Program-made: the position numbers and the translations under genes
Source: Trichocoleus desertorum ATA4-8-CV12
GTDB taxonomy: Bacteria; Cyanobacteriota; Cyanobacteriia; FACHB-46
Direction: 5' to 3'
Length of the DNA: 64,000 nt
Assembly (NCBI GenBank): GCA_019358975.1
Contig: JAHHIL010000012.1
Span: 1-64,000, forward strand
Notes under the pieces: model-generated
What the model was told of the DNA's origin: nothing
Databases searched by the model: none
Seen by the model: only the letters and a program-made list of their open reading frames with translations
Shown here: piece after piece, positions 8,891 through 18,096 of the stretch
How positions within the stretch are numbered: the stretch's first letter is position 1
Layout: each line of letters starts with the position of its first letter

Positions 8891-9397
8891 TTAGCGTGTG
8901 GGTAGGTCTGCAAACACTTGCTCAATGATTTGTCGAGCCTTTTCATCTAAGCGGTTCCAATCGACCTCCCCCATCTCATCATCAATCAAGCTGGTGTCAA
9001 TCTCAACTGGTTGTTGGTTAGAGCTATCTTGCAACACCTGGTAGTTACGGAAACAAACTTGGTAGCACAGCTCCCACAGATCAACTTGCACTTGCTGGCC
9101 TTGTTTTTCTAAGCACAAGAGGTAACCGGGAAAGGGAGTCGGTAGCTGAGCCAAAGTTTGTTCAATCTTAGAAGTTTGTTCTGGTGAAGCCGTGGCTAGC
9201 TCAGCTTGCAGTTGCGTTACCTCAGCTTTAAGCGGCTCTGGTGTGTTTTCAGGCCAAACTTGAACGTCTTGATAGCTGCCTTTCCAATCTGATTGGTCTA
9301 ATTGCTTGCGGATATTATCCAACAAGCGAATAAAAGCAGGCTGCATCAGCAATTCGGCTTGCGCCCAAGCAACTTGATCTTGAAAATGCGGCTTCAT
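8891..9397 (-). CDS. conserved cyanobacterial protein of unknown function
   Basis: 168 residues if it starts at the ATG at 9397. The longer open frame reaching 9571 begins in sequence of different character, without a family-like N-terminus. The protein is acidic and mostly helical by eye, with Trp-rich stretches (WKGSYQDVQVWPE, VDLWELCYQVCFRN) and an acidic C-terminus (LIDDEMGEVDWNRLDE). No signal peptide, membrane segment or catalytic motif is seen. I recall proteins of this type as cyanobacterial hypotheticals. No function can be assigned; the position before ygfZ suggests co-expression only. Confidence 0.7.
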   Translation of the reverse strand: MKPHFQDQVAWAQAELLMQPAFIRLLDNIRKQLDQSDWKGSYQDVQVWPENTPEPLKAEVTQLQAELATASPEQTSKIEQTLAQLPTPFPGYLLCLEKQGQQVQVDLWELCYQVCFRNYQVLQDSSNQQPVEIDTSLIDDEMGEVDWNRLDEKARQIIEQVFADLPTR

Positions 9398-9904
9398 AAA
9401 AAATAAAAATCTTAAATTTTGAGGTTGTAAAGCAGCGATCGCTCCAATGCTCTTTATCACCACAGTAATCCAAACTATCCCCTGACCGCGATCGCAAAGG
9501 GTAAACCTATCTAGCGATCGCTTGCATCCGACTTGCCCCAGAGCAGGCAATTTTGATTTAGATTTGATCAAGTTAGGAGTGCATTGAGTTCAGAAATAGA
9601 CTGTGCCGAATCACTCACCGTTCAGCACAATCCAGGTTTTTCTGCCGTACGAATCCAACTAACCCCCAAGACTGTTGTTTTAGATTTAGCATCTACCTTT
9701 TGGCAGAAGTCAGGTATCATCCCTTACACCAGATAATAGGCGAAAGCTATTCTACTTTCGATTCAATTCAGCTAAGCGCTCAGTTTGTTAGCTCTGCTCT
9801 TTCTGCTTGACTGCCGCAGCCGCAGATCTGACCTAGTACAGATTTGGCTGGCAGTAATAAATCCCTAACAATTCGTATCCTCATTGTTCTCAAAGGATCA
9901 GGTT
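9398..9904. other. intergenic region upstream of the poly-HAMP kinase
   Basis: About 500 bases with no credible gene. Three HIP1-like sites cluster in 9436-9520. The start of the kinase is set at the ATG at 9905, preceded by AAGGATCAGG; a TTG seven codons upstream is the alternative. I see no strong promoter, terminator or RNA element. Confidence 0.5.
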
Positions 9905-12900
9905 ATGCCCGCTGAACCAGCCGCGAAAGATACCGAAGACTTGGATCTTAGACAGTTACTAAAAATACTAGGTGCCGTTAAAAAAGGTAACTTTTCAATC
10001 CGCGTGCCTGATGAGTACACCGGAATGGCGGGGAAGGTTGCCGATGCTATCAACGATGTCATCGAGCTGAACGAGCGGATGACGAAGGAGCTGGAGCGGA
10101 TTGGCAAAGTTGTCGGCAAAGAAGGCAAAATTACTCAGCGAGCATCCCTTGGCAACGCGGGCGGCTCTTGGGGGGCGTGTCTGGAGTCGATCAACAGCTT
10201 AATTAGTGACTTAGTGCAGCCGACCGTAGAAACGTCGCGTGTAATCCGGGCTGTAGCGCATGGCGACTTGTCTCAAACGATTCCGACTGAAATTGAAGGC
10301 CGCCAGCTCAAGGGCGAGTTTTTACAGACGGCTCAAGTCGTCAACACGATGGTGGAGCAGCTCAGCTCCTTCGCCTCTGAGGTCACTCGCGTAGCACGGG
10401 AGGTGGGCACCGAGGGTAAGTTGGGAGTGCAGGCCGAAGTCAAAGGCGTAGCGGGTACCTGGAAAGACTTGACCGATAACGTCAACTTGATGGCAGGCAA
10501 CCTGACCGGACAAGTGCGGAATATTGCTGAAGTTGCGACCGCGATCGCGAATGGCGACCTCTCTAAGAAGATTACCGTAGACGTTAAAGGCGAAATTCTG
10601 GAGCTGAAGAACACCGTCAACACAATGGTGGACCAGCTCAACTCCTTCGCTTCTGAGGTGACCAGAGTCGCCCGTGAGGTGGGCACCGAAGGAAAACTGG
10701 GGGTACAAGCCGAAGTCAAAGGCGTAGCAGGCACCTGGAAAGACCTGACCGACTCTGTGAACTTGATGGCAGGCAACCTCACCGCGCAGGTACGAAACAT
10801 CGCGGAAGTGACGACGGCGGTGGCGAATGGCGACTTGTCCAAGAAAATCACCGTAGATGTCAAAGGCGAAATTCTAGAGCTGAAGAACACGGTCAACATC
10901 ATGGTGGACCAGCTCAACTCCTTCGCTTCTGAGGTAACCCGTGTAGCGAGAGAAGTAGGTGCGGAAGGAAAACTCGGTGGTCAAGCGGAAGTGCGCGGGG
11001 TGGCAGGCACCTGGAAAGACCTGACCGACTCGGTAAACTTCATGGCAGGCTCCTTGACCGCCCAGGTGCGGAACATTGCGGAAGTGACGACCGCAGTGGC
11101 GAACGGTGACTTGTCCAAGAAGATCACGGTAGACGTCAAAGGCGAAATTCTAGAGCTGAAGAACACGATCAACACGATGGTGGACCAGCTCAACTCCTTC
11201 GCCTCTGAAGTAACCAGAGTTGCTCGGGAGGTGGGTACGGAAGGAAAACTCGGTGTGCAAGCTGAAGTACGGGGTGTGGCAGGTACCTGGAAAGACCTGA
11301 CCGACTCCGTGAACTCGATGGCAGGCAACCTGACCGCGCAAGTCCGAAATATTGCCGAAGTGACGACGGCGGTGGCGAATGGCGACCTCTCCAAGAAAAT
11401 TACCGTAGACGTTAAAGGTGAAATCCTCGACCTGAAGAACACAATCAACACGATGGTGGATCAGCTCAACTCCTTCGCTTCTGAGGTAACTAGAGTGGCG
11501 CGGGAGGTAGGCTCGGAAGGGAAGCTCGGTGGTCAAGCCGATGTCCGAGGGGTTGCAGGGACCTGGAAAGACCTGACCGACTCCGTAAACTTCATGGCGG
11601 GTTCGTTGACCGCCCAAGTGCGGAACATCGCGGAAGTGACGACGGCGGTAGCGAACGGCGACCTCTCCAAGAAAATCACCGTAGACGTTAAAGGCGAGAT
11701 TCTGGAGCTGAAAAATACCATCAACATCATGGTGGACCAGCTCAACTCCTTCGCGTCTGAGGTAACTAGAGTCGCTCGGGAGGTAGGAACCGAAGGAAAA
11801 CTCGGTGTGCAAGCGGAAGTACGAGGGGTTGCAGGGACCTGGAAAGACCTGACCGACTCCGTAAACTCGATGGCAGGCAACCTCACCGCTCAGGTACGGA
11901 ACATCGCGGAAGTGACGACGGCGGTAGCGAACGGTGACCTCTCTAAGAAGATTACGGTAGACGTAAAAGGCGAGATTCTGGAGCTGAAGAACACGATCAA
12001 CACGATGGTAGACCAGCTCAGCTCCTTTGCTTCTGAGGTGACCAGAGTCGCACGCGAGGTAGGTACCGAAGGAAAACTGGGGGTACAGGCCGAAGTAAGA
12101 GGCGTGGCGGGGGTTTGGAAAGACCTGACCGACAACGTGAACTCGATGGCAGGCAACCTGACAGCCCAGGTGCGGAACATTGCGGAGGTTGCGACGGCGA
12201 TCGCCAACGGTGACCTCTCCAAGAAAATCACGGTGCAGGTGAAGGGTGAGATCTTAGAGCTGAAAAATACCATCAACATCATGGTGGACCAGCTCAGCTC
12301 CTTCGCTTCTGAGGTAACCAGAGTGGCGCGGGAGGTGGGTTCCGAAGGAAAACTGGGTGTGCAAGCCGATGTCCGAGGGGTCGCAGGCACCTGGAAAGAC
12401 CTCACCGACTCGGTAAACTTCATGGCAGGTTCGCTGACTGCCCAGGTACGAAACATTGCCGCAGTGACGACGGCGGTGGCGAATGGCGACCTCTCCAAGA
12501 AGATTACGGTAGACGTAAAAGGCGAGATTCTAGAGCTGAAGAACACGGTCAATACGATGGTGGACCAGCTCAACTCCTTTGCCTCTGAAGTAACGCGGGT
12601 GGCGCGGGAGGTGGGTTCCGAAGGGAAACTCGGTGTGCAAGCAGTCGTGCCAGGGGTCGCGGGCACCTGGAAAGATTTGACCGACTCAGTAAACTTCATG
12701 GCAGGCTCCCTAACGGCCCAGGTGCGGAACATCGCGGAAGTGACGACGGCGGTGGCGAATGGTGACCTCTCCAAGAAGATTACGGTAGACGTAAAAGGCG
12801 AGATTCTGGAGCTGAAGAATACGATCAACACGATGGTGGACCAGCTCAACTCCTTCGCCTCTGAGGTAACCAGAGTGGCGCGAGAGGTGGGTACCGAAGG

Positions 12901-15900
12901 AAAACTGGGGGTACAAGCCTACGTCCGAGGCGTTGCGGGGACCTGGAAAGACCTGACCGACAACGTAAACTTGATGGCAGGCAACCTCACCGCCCAGGTA
13001 CGGAACATTGCGGAGGTGGCAACGGCGATCGCGAACGGCGACCTCTCGAAGAAAATCACCGTGGATGTGAAAGGTGAGATTCTCGACCTAAAGAACACGA
13101 TCAATACGATGGTGGACCAGCTCAGCTCCTTTGCCTCTGAGGTAACCAGGGTAGCCCGTGAAGTAGGCACCGAAGGAAAACTGGGCGGTCAAGCGCAAGT
13201 CACCGGGGTGGCAGGCACCTGGAAAGACCTGACCGACAACGTGAACTCGATGGCAGGGAACCTCACTGCACAGGTGCGGGGGATTGCGCGAGTAGTAACG
13301 GCGGTGGCAAACGGTGACCTGAAACGCAAGCTGATGCTGGATGCCAAGGGTGAAATCGAAACCCTAGCCGACACGATCAACGAGATGATCGACACGCTAG
13401 CCACCTTCGCGGATCAGGTGACGACAGTGGCCCGTGAGGTGGGTATCGAAGGAAAACTGGGCGGTCAAGCGAAAGTACCGGGTGCCTCGGGAACCTGGCG
13501 CGCCTTGACCGACAACGTCAACGAACTCGCGGCCACTCTCACCACTCAGCTGCGGGCGATCGCGGAGGTGGCAACTGCGGTAACCAAGGGCGACCTAACT
13601 CGATCGATTTCTGTGGCGGCGCAAGGGGAGGTGGCAGTCCTAAAGGACAACATCAACCAGATGATCGCCAACCTGCGCGAAACGACGCAAAAGAACACGG
13701 AGCAAGACTGGCTCAAGACCAACTTGGCCAAGTTCACCCGCATGCTGCAAGGTCAGCGCGATTTGGAAACGGTTTCCAAGCTCATCTTGTCAGAACTGGC
13801 TCCACTGGTCTCGGCCCAGCATGGCGTCTTCTACCTAATGGAACCGGGCGAAATGCACATTCCTTTCCTGAAGCTGCTTAGCACTTATGCCTATCGCGAG
13901 CGCAAGCATTTGGCAAACCGCTTTGGTATCGGCGAAGGGTTAGTGGGTCAATGTGCCTTAGAGAAGGAACGGATTCTGCTCACCGAAGTCCCAGACGACT
14001 ACATCAAAATTAGTTCTGGGCTTGGGGAAGCCACACCCCGCAATGTGGTGGTGTTGCCTGTCCTATTTGAAGGCCAAGTAACTGCGGTGATTGAGCTGGC
14101 CTCCTTCCGGCAGTTCAGTGATATTCACCTTACCTTCTTCGACCAACTGACTGAAAGTATCGCCATCGTCTTAAACACGATCGCGGCCAGTATGCGGACG
14201 GAGGAACTGCTGAAACAGTCTCAATCCTTGGCCGAAGAACTGCAAGTCCAGCAGAAGGAACTCACCGACACCAACAAGCGGCTAGAGCAACAAGCCCAAT
14301 CGCTGAAGGCTTCGGAAGAGTTGCTGAAGAACCAGCAAGAACAATTGCAGCAAACCAACGAAGAACTGGAAGAAAAAGCCGAGTTGCTGTCACTGCAAAA
14401 CAAAGAAGTGGAGCGCAAGAATCGCGAAATCGAACAAGCACGGCGATCGCTGGAGGAAAAAGCCGAACAATTGGCCCTCAGCTCCAAGTACAAGTCCGAG
14501 TTCTTGGCGAATATGTCCCACGAACTCCGCACGCCGCTGAATAGCTTGCTGATTCTGGCGCGGCTCTTGACCGACAACCCGGATGGCAACTTGAGCCAAA
14601 AGCAAGTCGAGTACATCCAGACCATCCACTCCGCCGGAACAGACCTGCTGGAACTGATCAACGACATCTTGGACTTAGCCAAGATCGAATCGGGCACCAT
14701 GTCGGTCGATATTGATCAGATGTTGTTCACGGATCTGCGCGGTTACATCGACCGCACCTTTAGCCAAGTCGCTCAGGATAAGGGCTTACAGTTCAACATT
14801 GAGCTGGATGATCGCCTACCTCGCGCCATCTATACCGATTCCAAGCGTTTGCAACAAGTCTTGAAGAATCTGCTGGCCAACGCCTTTAAGTTCACCGATC
14901 GCGGCTCTGTGACCTTGACGATGACAGCGGCGGCTCAAGGTTGGAACCCGGAAAAAGAAAGCTTGAGCCGTGCCAACACAGTGATTGCCTTCTCCGTCAC
15001 TGATACGGGCATTGGTATCCCAGCCGATAAGCAGAAAATCATCTTTGAGGCCTTCCAGCAGGCAGATGGCACGACGAGCCGGAAGTACGGCGGCACTGGA
15101 TTGGGCCTCTCGATTAGTCGGGAAATTGCCCGTCTCTTAGGCGGTGAAATTAGACTGACCAGCGCTCCGGGGCAAGGAAGCACCTTTACTCTGTATCTAC
15201 CTCAGGCTTACCAAGCACCACCCCAAGCTCCAACTCCAGCCCCTCAATCCCCCATCCGGGTAGAACTGGGACGGCGGGATGTCGCCAATGGTCTAGATGG
15301 TTCTGGCACTGCGTTCTCTGCCACAAGCCTAGCTGCCAACATTGCAGCTCTGAATCTGTCTGAGTCAGCCCTTGATTCGCCGATGGTGCCGTTGCCCGAA
15401 CTCAGCGATGACCGTACCAATATTGAACCCAGCGATCGCGTCTTGCTGATTATTGAAGACGACATTAACTTCAACCGCGTCTTGATCGACATGGCGCGTA
15501 GTGCAGGCTTCAAAGTGTTGGTGGCTTTGCGGGGCAACATGGGTCTCTCAATGGCCCGTGATTTCAATCCCGATGCCGTGATGCTGGATATTCGCCTACC
15601 CGATATGGATGGCTGGACCGTATTGGATCGCTTAAAGCACAACCCCGATACCCGCCATATTCCAGTTCACATTCTGACGGTGGAAGAAGGGCGACAACGC
15701 GGCTTGCAACTAGGAGCGATCGCCTATATGCAAAAGCCGATCTCCAGCGAAAACTTGACCAACGCCTTGACTCAAATCAAAGAATTTGTCGAGCGTCGAG
15801 TCAAGAACCTTTTAGTGGTAGAAGACGATCAAATCCAACGCCAAAGCATTGTCGAACTGATCGGCAATGGCGATGTCGAAACCACAGCCGTTGGGTCTGG

Positions 15901-16606
15901 AGCCGAGGCTCTCGAAGCTTTGAAAGACAACCACTTTGACTGTATCGTGCTCGATCTGGGCCTGCCTGACATGACAGGGTTAGAGCTGATTGAAGCCTTA
16001 AAACAGGAAGTGGGACTAGCGAAATTGCCGATTATTGTTTACACAGGCAAGGAGCTGAGCCAGCAAGAAGAAACTGAGCTGAAACGGATGGCCGAAACTA
16101 TCATCATTAAGGATGTGCGATCGCCCGAACGCCTCTTGGATGAAACGGCCCTGTTCTTACATCGAGTGCAGTCAAACTTGCCTCAACCAAAGCGTCAGAT
16201 GTTAGAGCAACTGCGCCAAAACGACCCTGTTCTGGCGGATAAGAAGGTGCTGATTGTGGATGATGATGTCCGCAACATCTTTGCCCTGACCAGCCTTCTA
16301 GAGCGGTATCAAATGCAGGTACTATATGCCGAAAATGGCCGCGATGGCATTGCCGTGTTGCAAAACAACCCAGATGTAGACATTGTGCTCGTAGATGTGA
16401 TGATGCCAGAAATGGATGGTTACGAAACCATGCAAACCATCCGACAGCTGAGTGTTTTTGATGCCCTACCAATGGTGGCGCTCACCGCTAAGGCCATGCA
16501 AGGCGATCGCGAGAAGTGCATTGAGGCAGGAGCTTCCGATTACATCACCAAGCCAGTTGATACAGAGCAGTTATTATCTCTCCTACGTGTCTGGTTGTAC
16601 CAATAG
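9905..16606 (+). CDS. giant poly-HAMP hybrid histidine kinase (HAMP repeats-GAF-HisKA-HATPase-3xREC)
   Basis: 2233 residues, with no membrane segment, so a soluble signalling kinase. The N-terminal 150 residues are diverged HAMP-like helices. From about residue 155 to 1167 there are eleven near-identical 92-residue units (core [13 protein letters not shown], then [11 protein letters not shown], then [16 protein letters not shown]), followed by a twelfth, diverged unit. Next come GAF (about 1290-1430), a Glu/Gln-rich coiled coil (1435-1525), HisKA with the acceptor His near 1539 ([11 protein letters not shown]), HATPase_c (about 1580-1770), a low-complexity linker, and three receiver domains (about 1848-1965, 1967-2080, 2111-2230), each with a phospho-acceptor Asp. 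The repeat unit closely matches fungal group III Nik1/Os-1 kinases as I recall them. It lies 72 bases before cheR, suggesting one signalling locus. The ligand is unknown. Confidence 0.95.
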   Translation: MPAEPAAKDTEDLDLRQLLKILGAVKKGNFSIRVPDEYTGMAGKVADAINDVIELNERMTKELERIGKVVGKEGKITQRASLGNAGGSWGACLESINSLISDLVQPTVETSRVIRAVAHGDLSQTIPTEIEGRQLKGEFLQTAQVVNTMVEQLSSFASEVTRVAREVGTEGKLGVQAEVKGVAGTWKDLTDNVNLMAGNLTGQVRNIAEVATAIANGDLSKKITVDVKGEILELKNTVNTMVDQLNSFASEVTRVAREVGTEGKLGVQAEVKGVAGTWKDLTDSVNLMAGNLTAQVRNIAEVTTAVANGDLSKKITVDVKGEILELKNTVNIMVDQLNSFASEVTRVAREVGAEGKLGGQAEVRGVAGTWKDLTDSVNFMAGSLTAQVRNIAEVTTAVANGDLSKKITVDVKGEILELKNTINTMVDQLNSFASEVTRVAREVGTEGKLGVQAEVRGVAGTWKDLTDSVNSMAGNLTAQVRNIAEVTTAVANGDLSKKITVDVKGEILDLKNTINTMVDQLNSFASEVTRVAREVGSEGKLGGQADVRGVAGTWKDLTDSVNFMAGSLTAQVRNIAEVTTAVANGDLSKKITVDVKGEILELKNTINIMVDQLNSFASEVTRVAREVGTEGKLGVQAEVRGVAGTWKDLTDSVNSMAGNLTAQVRNIAEVTTAVANGDLSKKITVDVKGEILELKNTINTMVDQLSSFASEVTRVAREVGTEGKLGVQAEVRGVAGVWKDLTDNVNSMAGNLTAQVRNIAEVATAIANGDLSKKITVQVKGEILELKNTINIMVDQLSSFASEVTRVAREVGSEGKLGVQADVRGVAGTWKDLTDSVNFMAGSLTAQVRNIAAVTTAVANGDLSKKITVDVKGEILELKNTVNTMVDQLNSFASEVTRVAREVGSEGKLGVQAVVPGVAGTWKDLTDSVNFMAGSLTAQVRNIAEVTTAVANGDLSKKITVDVKGEILELKNTINTMVDQLNSFASEVTRVAREVGTEGKLGVQAYVRGVAGTWKDLTDNVNLMAGNLTAQVRNIAEVATAIANGDLSKKITVDVKGEILDLKNTINTMVDQLSSFASEVTRVAREVGTEGKLGGQAQVTGVAGTWKDLTDNVNSMAGNLTAQVRGIARVVTAVANGDLKRKLMLDAKGEIETLADTINEMIDTLATFADQVTTVAREVGIEGKLGGQAKVPGASGTWRALTDNVNELAATLTTQLRAIAEVATAVTKGDLTRSISVAAQGEVAVLKDNINQMIANLRETTQKNTEQDWLKTNLAKFTRMLQGQRDLETVSKLILSELAPLVSAQHGVFYLMEPGEMHIPFLKLLSTYAYRERKHLANRFGIGEGLVGQCALEKERILLTEVPDDYIKISSGLGEATPRNVVVLPVLFEGQVTAVIELASFRQFSDIHLTFFDQLTESIAIVLNTIAASMRTEELLKQSQSLAEELQVQQKELTDTNKRLEQQAQSLKASEELLKNQQEQLQQTNEELEEKAELLSLQNKEVERKNREIEQARRSLEEKAEQLALSSKYKSEFLANMSHELRTPLNSLLILARLLTDNPDGNLSQKQVEYIQTIHSAGTDLLELINDILDLAKIESGTMSVDIDQMLFTDLRGYIDRTFSQVAQDKGLQFNIELDDRLPRAIYTDSKRLQQVLKNLLANAFKFTDRGSVTLTMTAAAQGWNPEKESLSRANTVIAFSVTDTGIGIPADKQKIIFEAFQQADGTTSRKYGGTGLGLSISREIARLLGGEIRLTSAPGQGSTFTLYLPQAYQAPPQAPTPAPQSPIRVELGRRDVANGLDGSGTAFSATSLAANIAALNLSESALDSPMVPLPELSDDRTNIEPSDRVLLIIEDDINFNRVLIDMARSAGFKVLVALRGNMGLSMARDFNPDAVMLDIRLPDMDGWTVLDRLKHNPDTRHIPVHILTVEEGRQRGLQLGAIAYMQKPISSENLTNALTQIKEFVERRVKNLLVVEDDQIQRQSIVELIGNGDVETTAVGSGAEALEALKDNHFDCIVLDLGLPDMTGLELIEALKQEVGLAKLPIIVYTGKELSQQEETELKRMAETIIIKDVRSPERLLDETALFLHRVQSNLPQPKRQMLEQLRQNDPVLADKKVLIVDDDVRNIFALTSLLERYQMQVLYAENGRDGIAVLQNNPDVDIVLVDVMMPEMDGYETMQTIRQLSVFDALPMVALTAKAMQGDREKCIEAGASDYITKPVDTEQLLSLLRVWLYQ
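10367..13678 (+). repeat. 276-bp tandem repeat array within the kinase gene
   Basis: The conserved string TCCTTCGC recurs at 10367, 10643, 10919 and onward with an exact 276-base period (92 codons) through about 13125, with a diverged last unit to about 13678. Units differ mainly at synonymous positions and at a few residue classes (NLMAGNL / NFMAGSL / NSMAGNL; LGVQA / LGGQA). This pattern suggests amplification and gene conversion. Long open frames on the minus strand here are by-products of the repeat. Confidence 0.95.
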
Positions 16607-16618
16607 GTAGAGGGCAAA

Positions 16619-16664
16619 ATTAAAAGTGTAAGAACGGATTGCTCCTGCTTTTTACACTTTTAAT
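16619..16664 (+). terminator. stem-loop between the poly-HAMP kinase and cheR
   Basis: AAAAGTGTAA and TTACACTTTT form a stem of about 10 pairs, with a loop of some 20 bases, in the 72-base gap. It is AT-rich and followed by AATAAC rather than a long U-run. It could be a weak terminator or attenuator, or an RNA-stability element, between two genes that otherwise look co-transcribed. Confidence 0.4.
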
Positions 16665-16678
16665 AACTTCTATATCAA

Positions 16679-17497
16679 ATGAACAACCTTGAGGAACTAG
16701 AGATTCAGTTGCTACTGGAAGGAGTATTCCGTCACTACGGATTCGATTTTCGTAACTACGCCTTAGCCTCTATCAAAAGGAGGATTTGGAATGCGGTTCG
16801 GGCCGAAAACTTGAGAACCATCTCTGGTCTTCAAGAAAGGCTACTGCATGACCCTGTGTGCTTAGAACGATTTCTACTCGGTCTTTCGGTGAATGTCACC
16901 TCTATGTTCCGAGACCCCACCTTCTACCTAGCTTTTCGGCAAAAGGTGGTGCCGCTGTTACGCACCTATCCGTTTATTCGAATTTGGCATGCGGGCTGCT
17001 CCACAGGGGAGGAAGTTTATTCTATGGCTATCTTGTTGCACGAGGAAGGGCTATATCACCGCTGCCGTATTTATGCCACAGATATGAATGAATCGGTTCT
17101 ACGCCAAGCAAAGGCTGGTATCTTTTCCATCCACCTGATGCAGGAGTACACGCAGCTCTATCTCAAGGCAGGGGGGAAGTACTCGTTCTCTGAGTACTAT
17201 ACGGCAGCTTACGACAACGCGATTTTTCGCTCAACTCTCAAAGAAAATTTGATCTTCTCTCAGCACAACCTAGCCACTGATAGTTCGTTCAACGAATTCA
17301 ATGTGATTTTATGTCGTAACGTCTTAATTTATTTCAACAACACCTTGCAGGATCGGGTACACAAGCTTTTATATGAGAGTCTAGGGACATTTGGCATCTT
17401 AGGATTAGGTCAGCAAGAGACTCTAAGCCTGACAAAATACGAAGATCGTTATGAGGAGTTGGAAAGGCGTGAAAAGCTTTACCGACGGATTCAGTAG
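16679..17497 (+). CDS. cheR: CheR-type protein-glutamate methyltransferase
   Basis: 272 residues, full CheR length. An N-terminal helical domain (about 1-70, with YALASIKRRIWNAVR) precedes the SAM-binding Rossmann domain: IWHAGCSTGEEVYSMAILL (motif I, about residue 101), RIYATDMNESVLRQAKAG, and the late motif FNVILCRNVLIYFNN. CheR methylates glutamates of chemoreceptor-like proteins. No methyl-accepting protein is encoded nearby; the adjacent poly-HAMP kinase is the only coiled-coil, receptor-like partner in sight. The 3' end overlaps cheB by 47 bases or fewer. Confidence 0.93.
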   Translation: MNNLEELEIQLLLEGVFRHYGFDFRNYALASIKRRIWNAVRAENLRTISGLQERLLHDPVCLERFLLGLSVNVTSMFRDPTFYLAFRQKVVPLLRTYPFIRIWHAGCSTGEEVYSMAILLHEEGLYHRCRIYATDMNESVLRQAKAGIFSIHLMQEYTQLYLKAGGKYSFSEYYTAAYDNAIFRSTLKENLIFSQHNLATDSSFNEFNVILCRNVLIYFNNTLQDRVHKLLYESLGTFGILGLGQQETLSLTKYEDRYEELERREKLYRRIQ

Positions 17498-18092
17498 TAA
17501 GCAAGCTCCACGGCAACCACACTTTGAGTTAGTCGTCGTGGGAACTTCTTTGGGTGGCCTCTCTGCCCTCGAAACCCTGCTGAATGGATTGCCCAGCAAC
17601 TTTCCAGCGGCAGTCGCGATCGTGCAACATCGGCATAAAGAATCCAATACAGGTCTCAGTGAGTTTTTGCAATCTTGCAGTCTGCTGCCGCTGCAAGATG
17701 CCGCCGATAAAGCAGCCATTGTGCCTGGCCACGTATACTTAGCTCCCGCTGACTATCATTTATTAGTAGAGTCAGTGGGTTGGTTTGCGCTCTCTACAGA
17801 TATGCCTGTGTCTTATGCTCGGCCCTCGATTGATGTGCTGTTTGAGTCAGCCGCCGATGCCTATGGTCATCACACCATTGGTATTATCTTAACCGGGTCG
17901 GGTGGAGATGGAGCCCAGGGTTTGGCTAGAATCAAAGCTTGTGGTGGCTTGGCTATTGTCCAAGATCCCCAAACTGCTGAGAGTCAGATGATGCCAAAAG
18001 CAGCGATCGCAACAACTGCCGTAGACTGGATTTTACCCCTGGCAGATATTGCCCCTCGCTTGATCCATCTTTGTCAGCCTGTCATAAGGTGA
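17451..18092 (+). CDS. cheB: stand-alone CheB methylesterase domain protein
   Basis: 213 residues comprising only the CheB catalytic domain, without the usual N-terminal receiver. The Ser-His-Asp triad motifs are visible: GTSLGGLSALETLL (Ser), IVQHRHKES (His) and ILTGSGGDGAQGLARI (Asp). It demethylates or deamidates receptor glutamates, opposing CheR. Its start lies inside the cheR frame; a GTG at 17469 is an equally plausible start. Lacking a receiver domain, its activity may be set by partner binding or by the neighbouring hybrid kinase. The stop overlaps the ribosome-binding site of the next gene, indicating translational coupling. Confidence 0.93.
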   Translation: MRSWKGVKSFTDGFSSKQAPRQPHFELVVVGTSLGGLSALETLLNGLPSNFPAAVAIVQHRHKESNTGLSEFLQSCSLLPLQDAADKAAIVPGHVYLAPADYHLLVESVGWFALSTDMPVSYARPSIDVLFESAADAYGHHTIGIILTGSGGDGAQGLARIKACGGLAIVQDPQTAESQMMPKAAIATTAVDWILPLADIAPRLIHLCQPVIR

Positions 18093-18096
18093 GCCC

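Noticed and set aside
10322-13404. Several long open frames on the minus strand across the poly-HAMP array
   Set aside because: They repeat with the same 276-base period as the sense repeats, have no ribosome-binding sites and give Ser/Pro/Thr-rich peptides without family character; they are by-products of the repeat.
10367-13678. Direct repeats as a possible CRISPR array
   Set aside because: The 276-base units are coding and contiguous without spacers.
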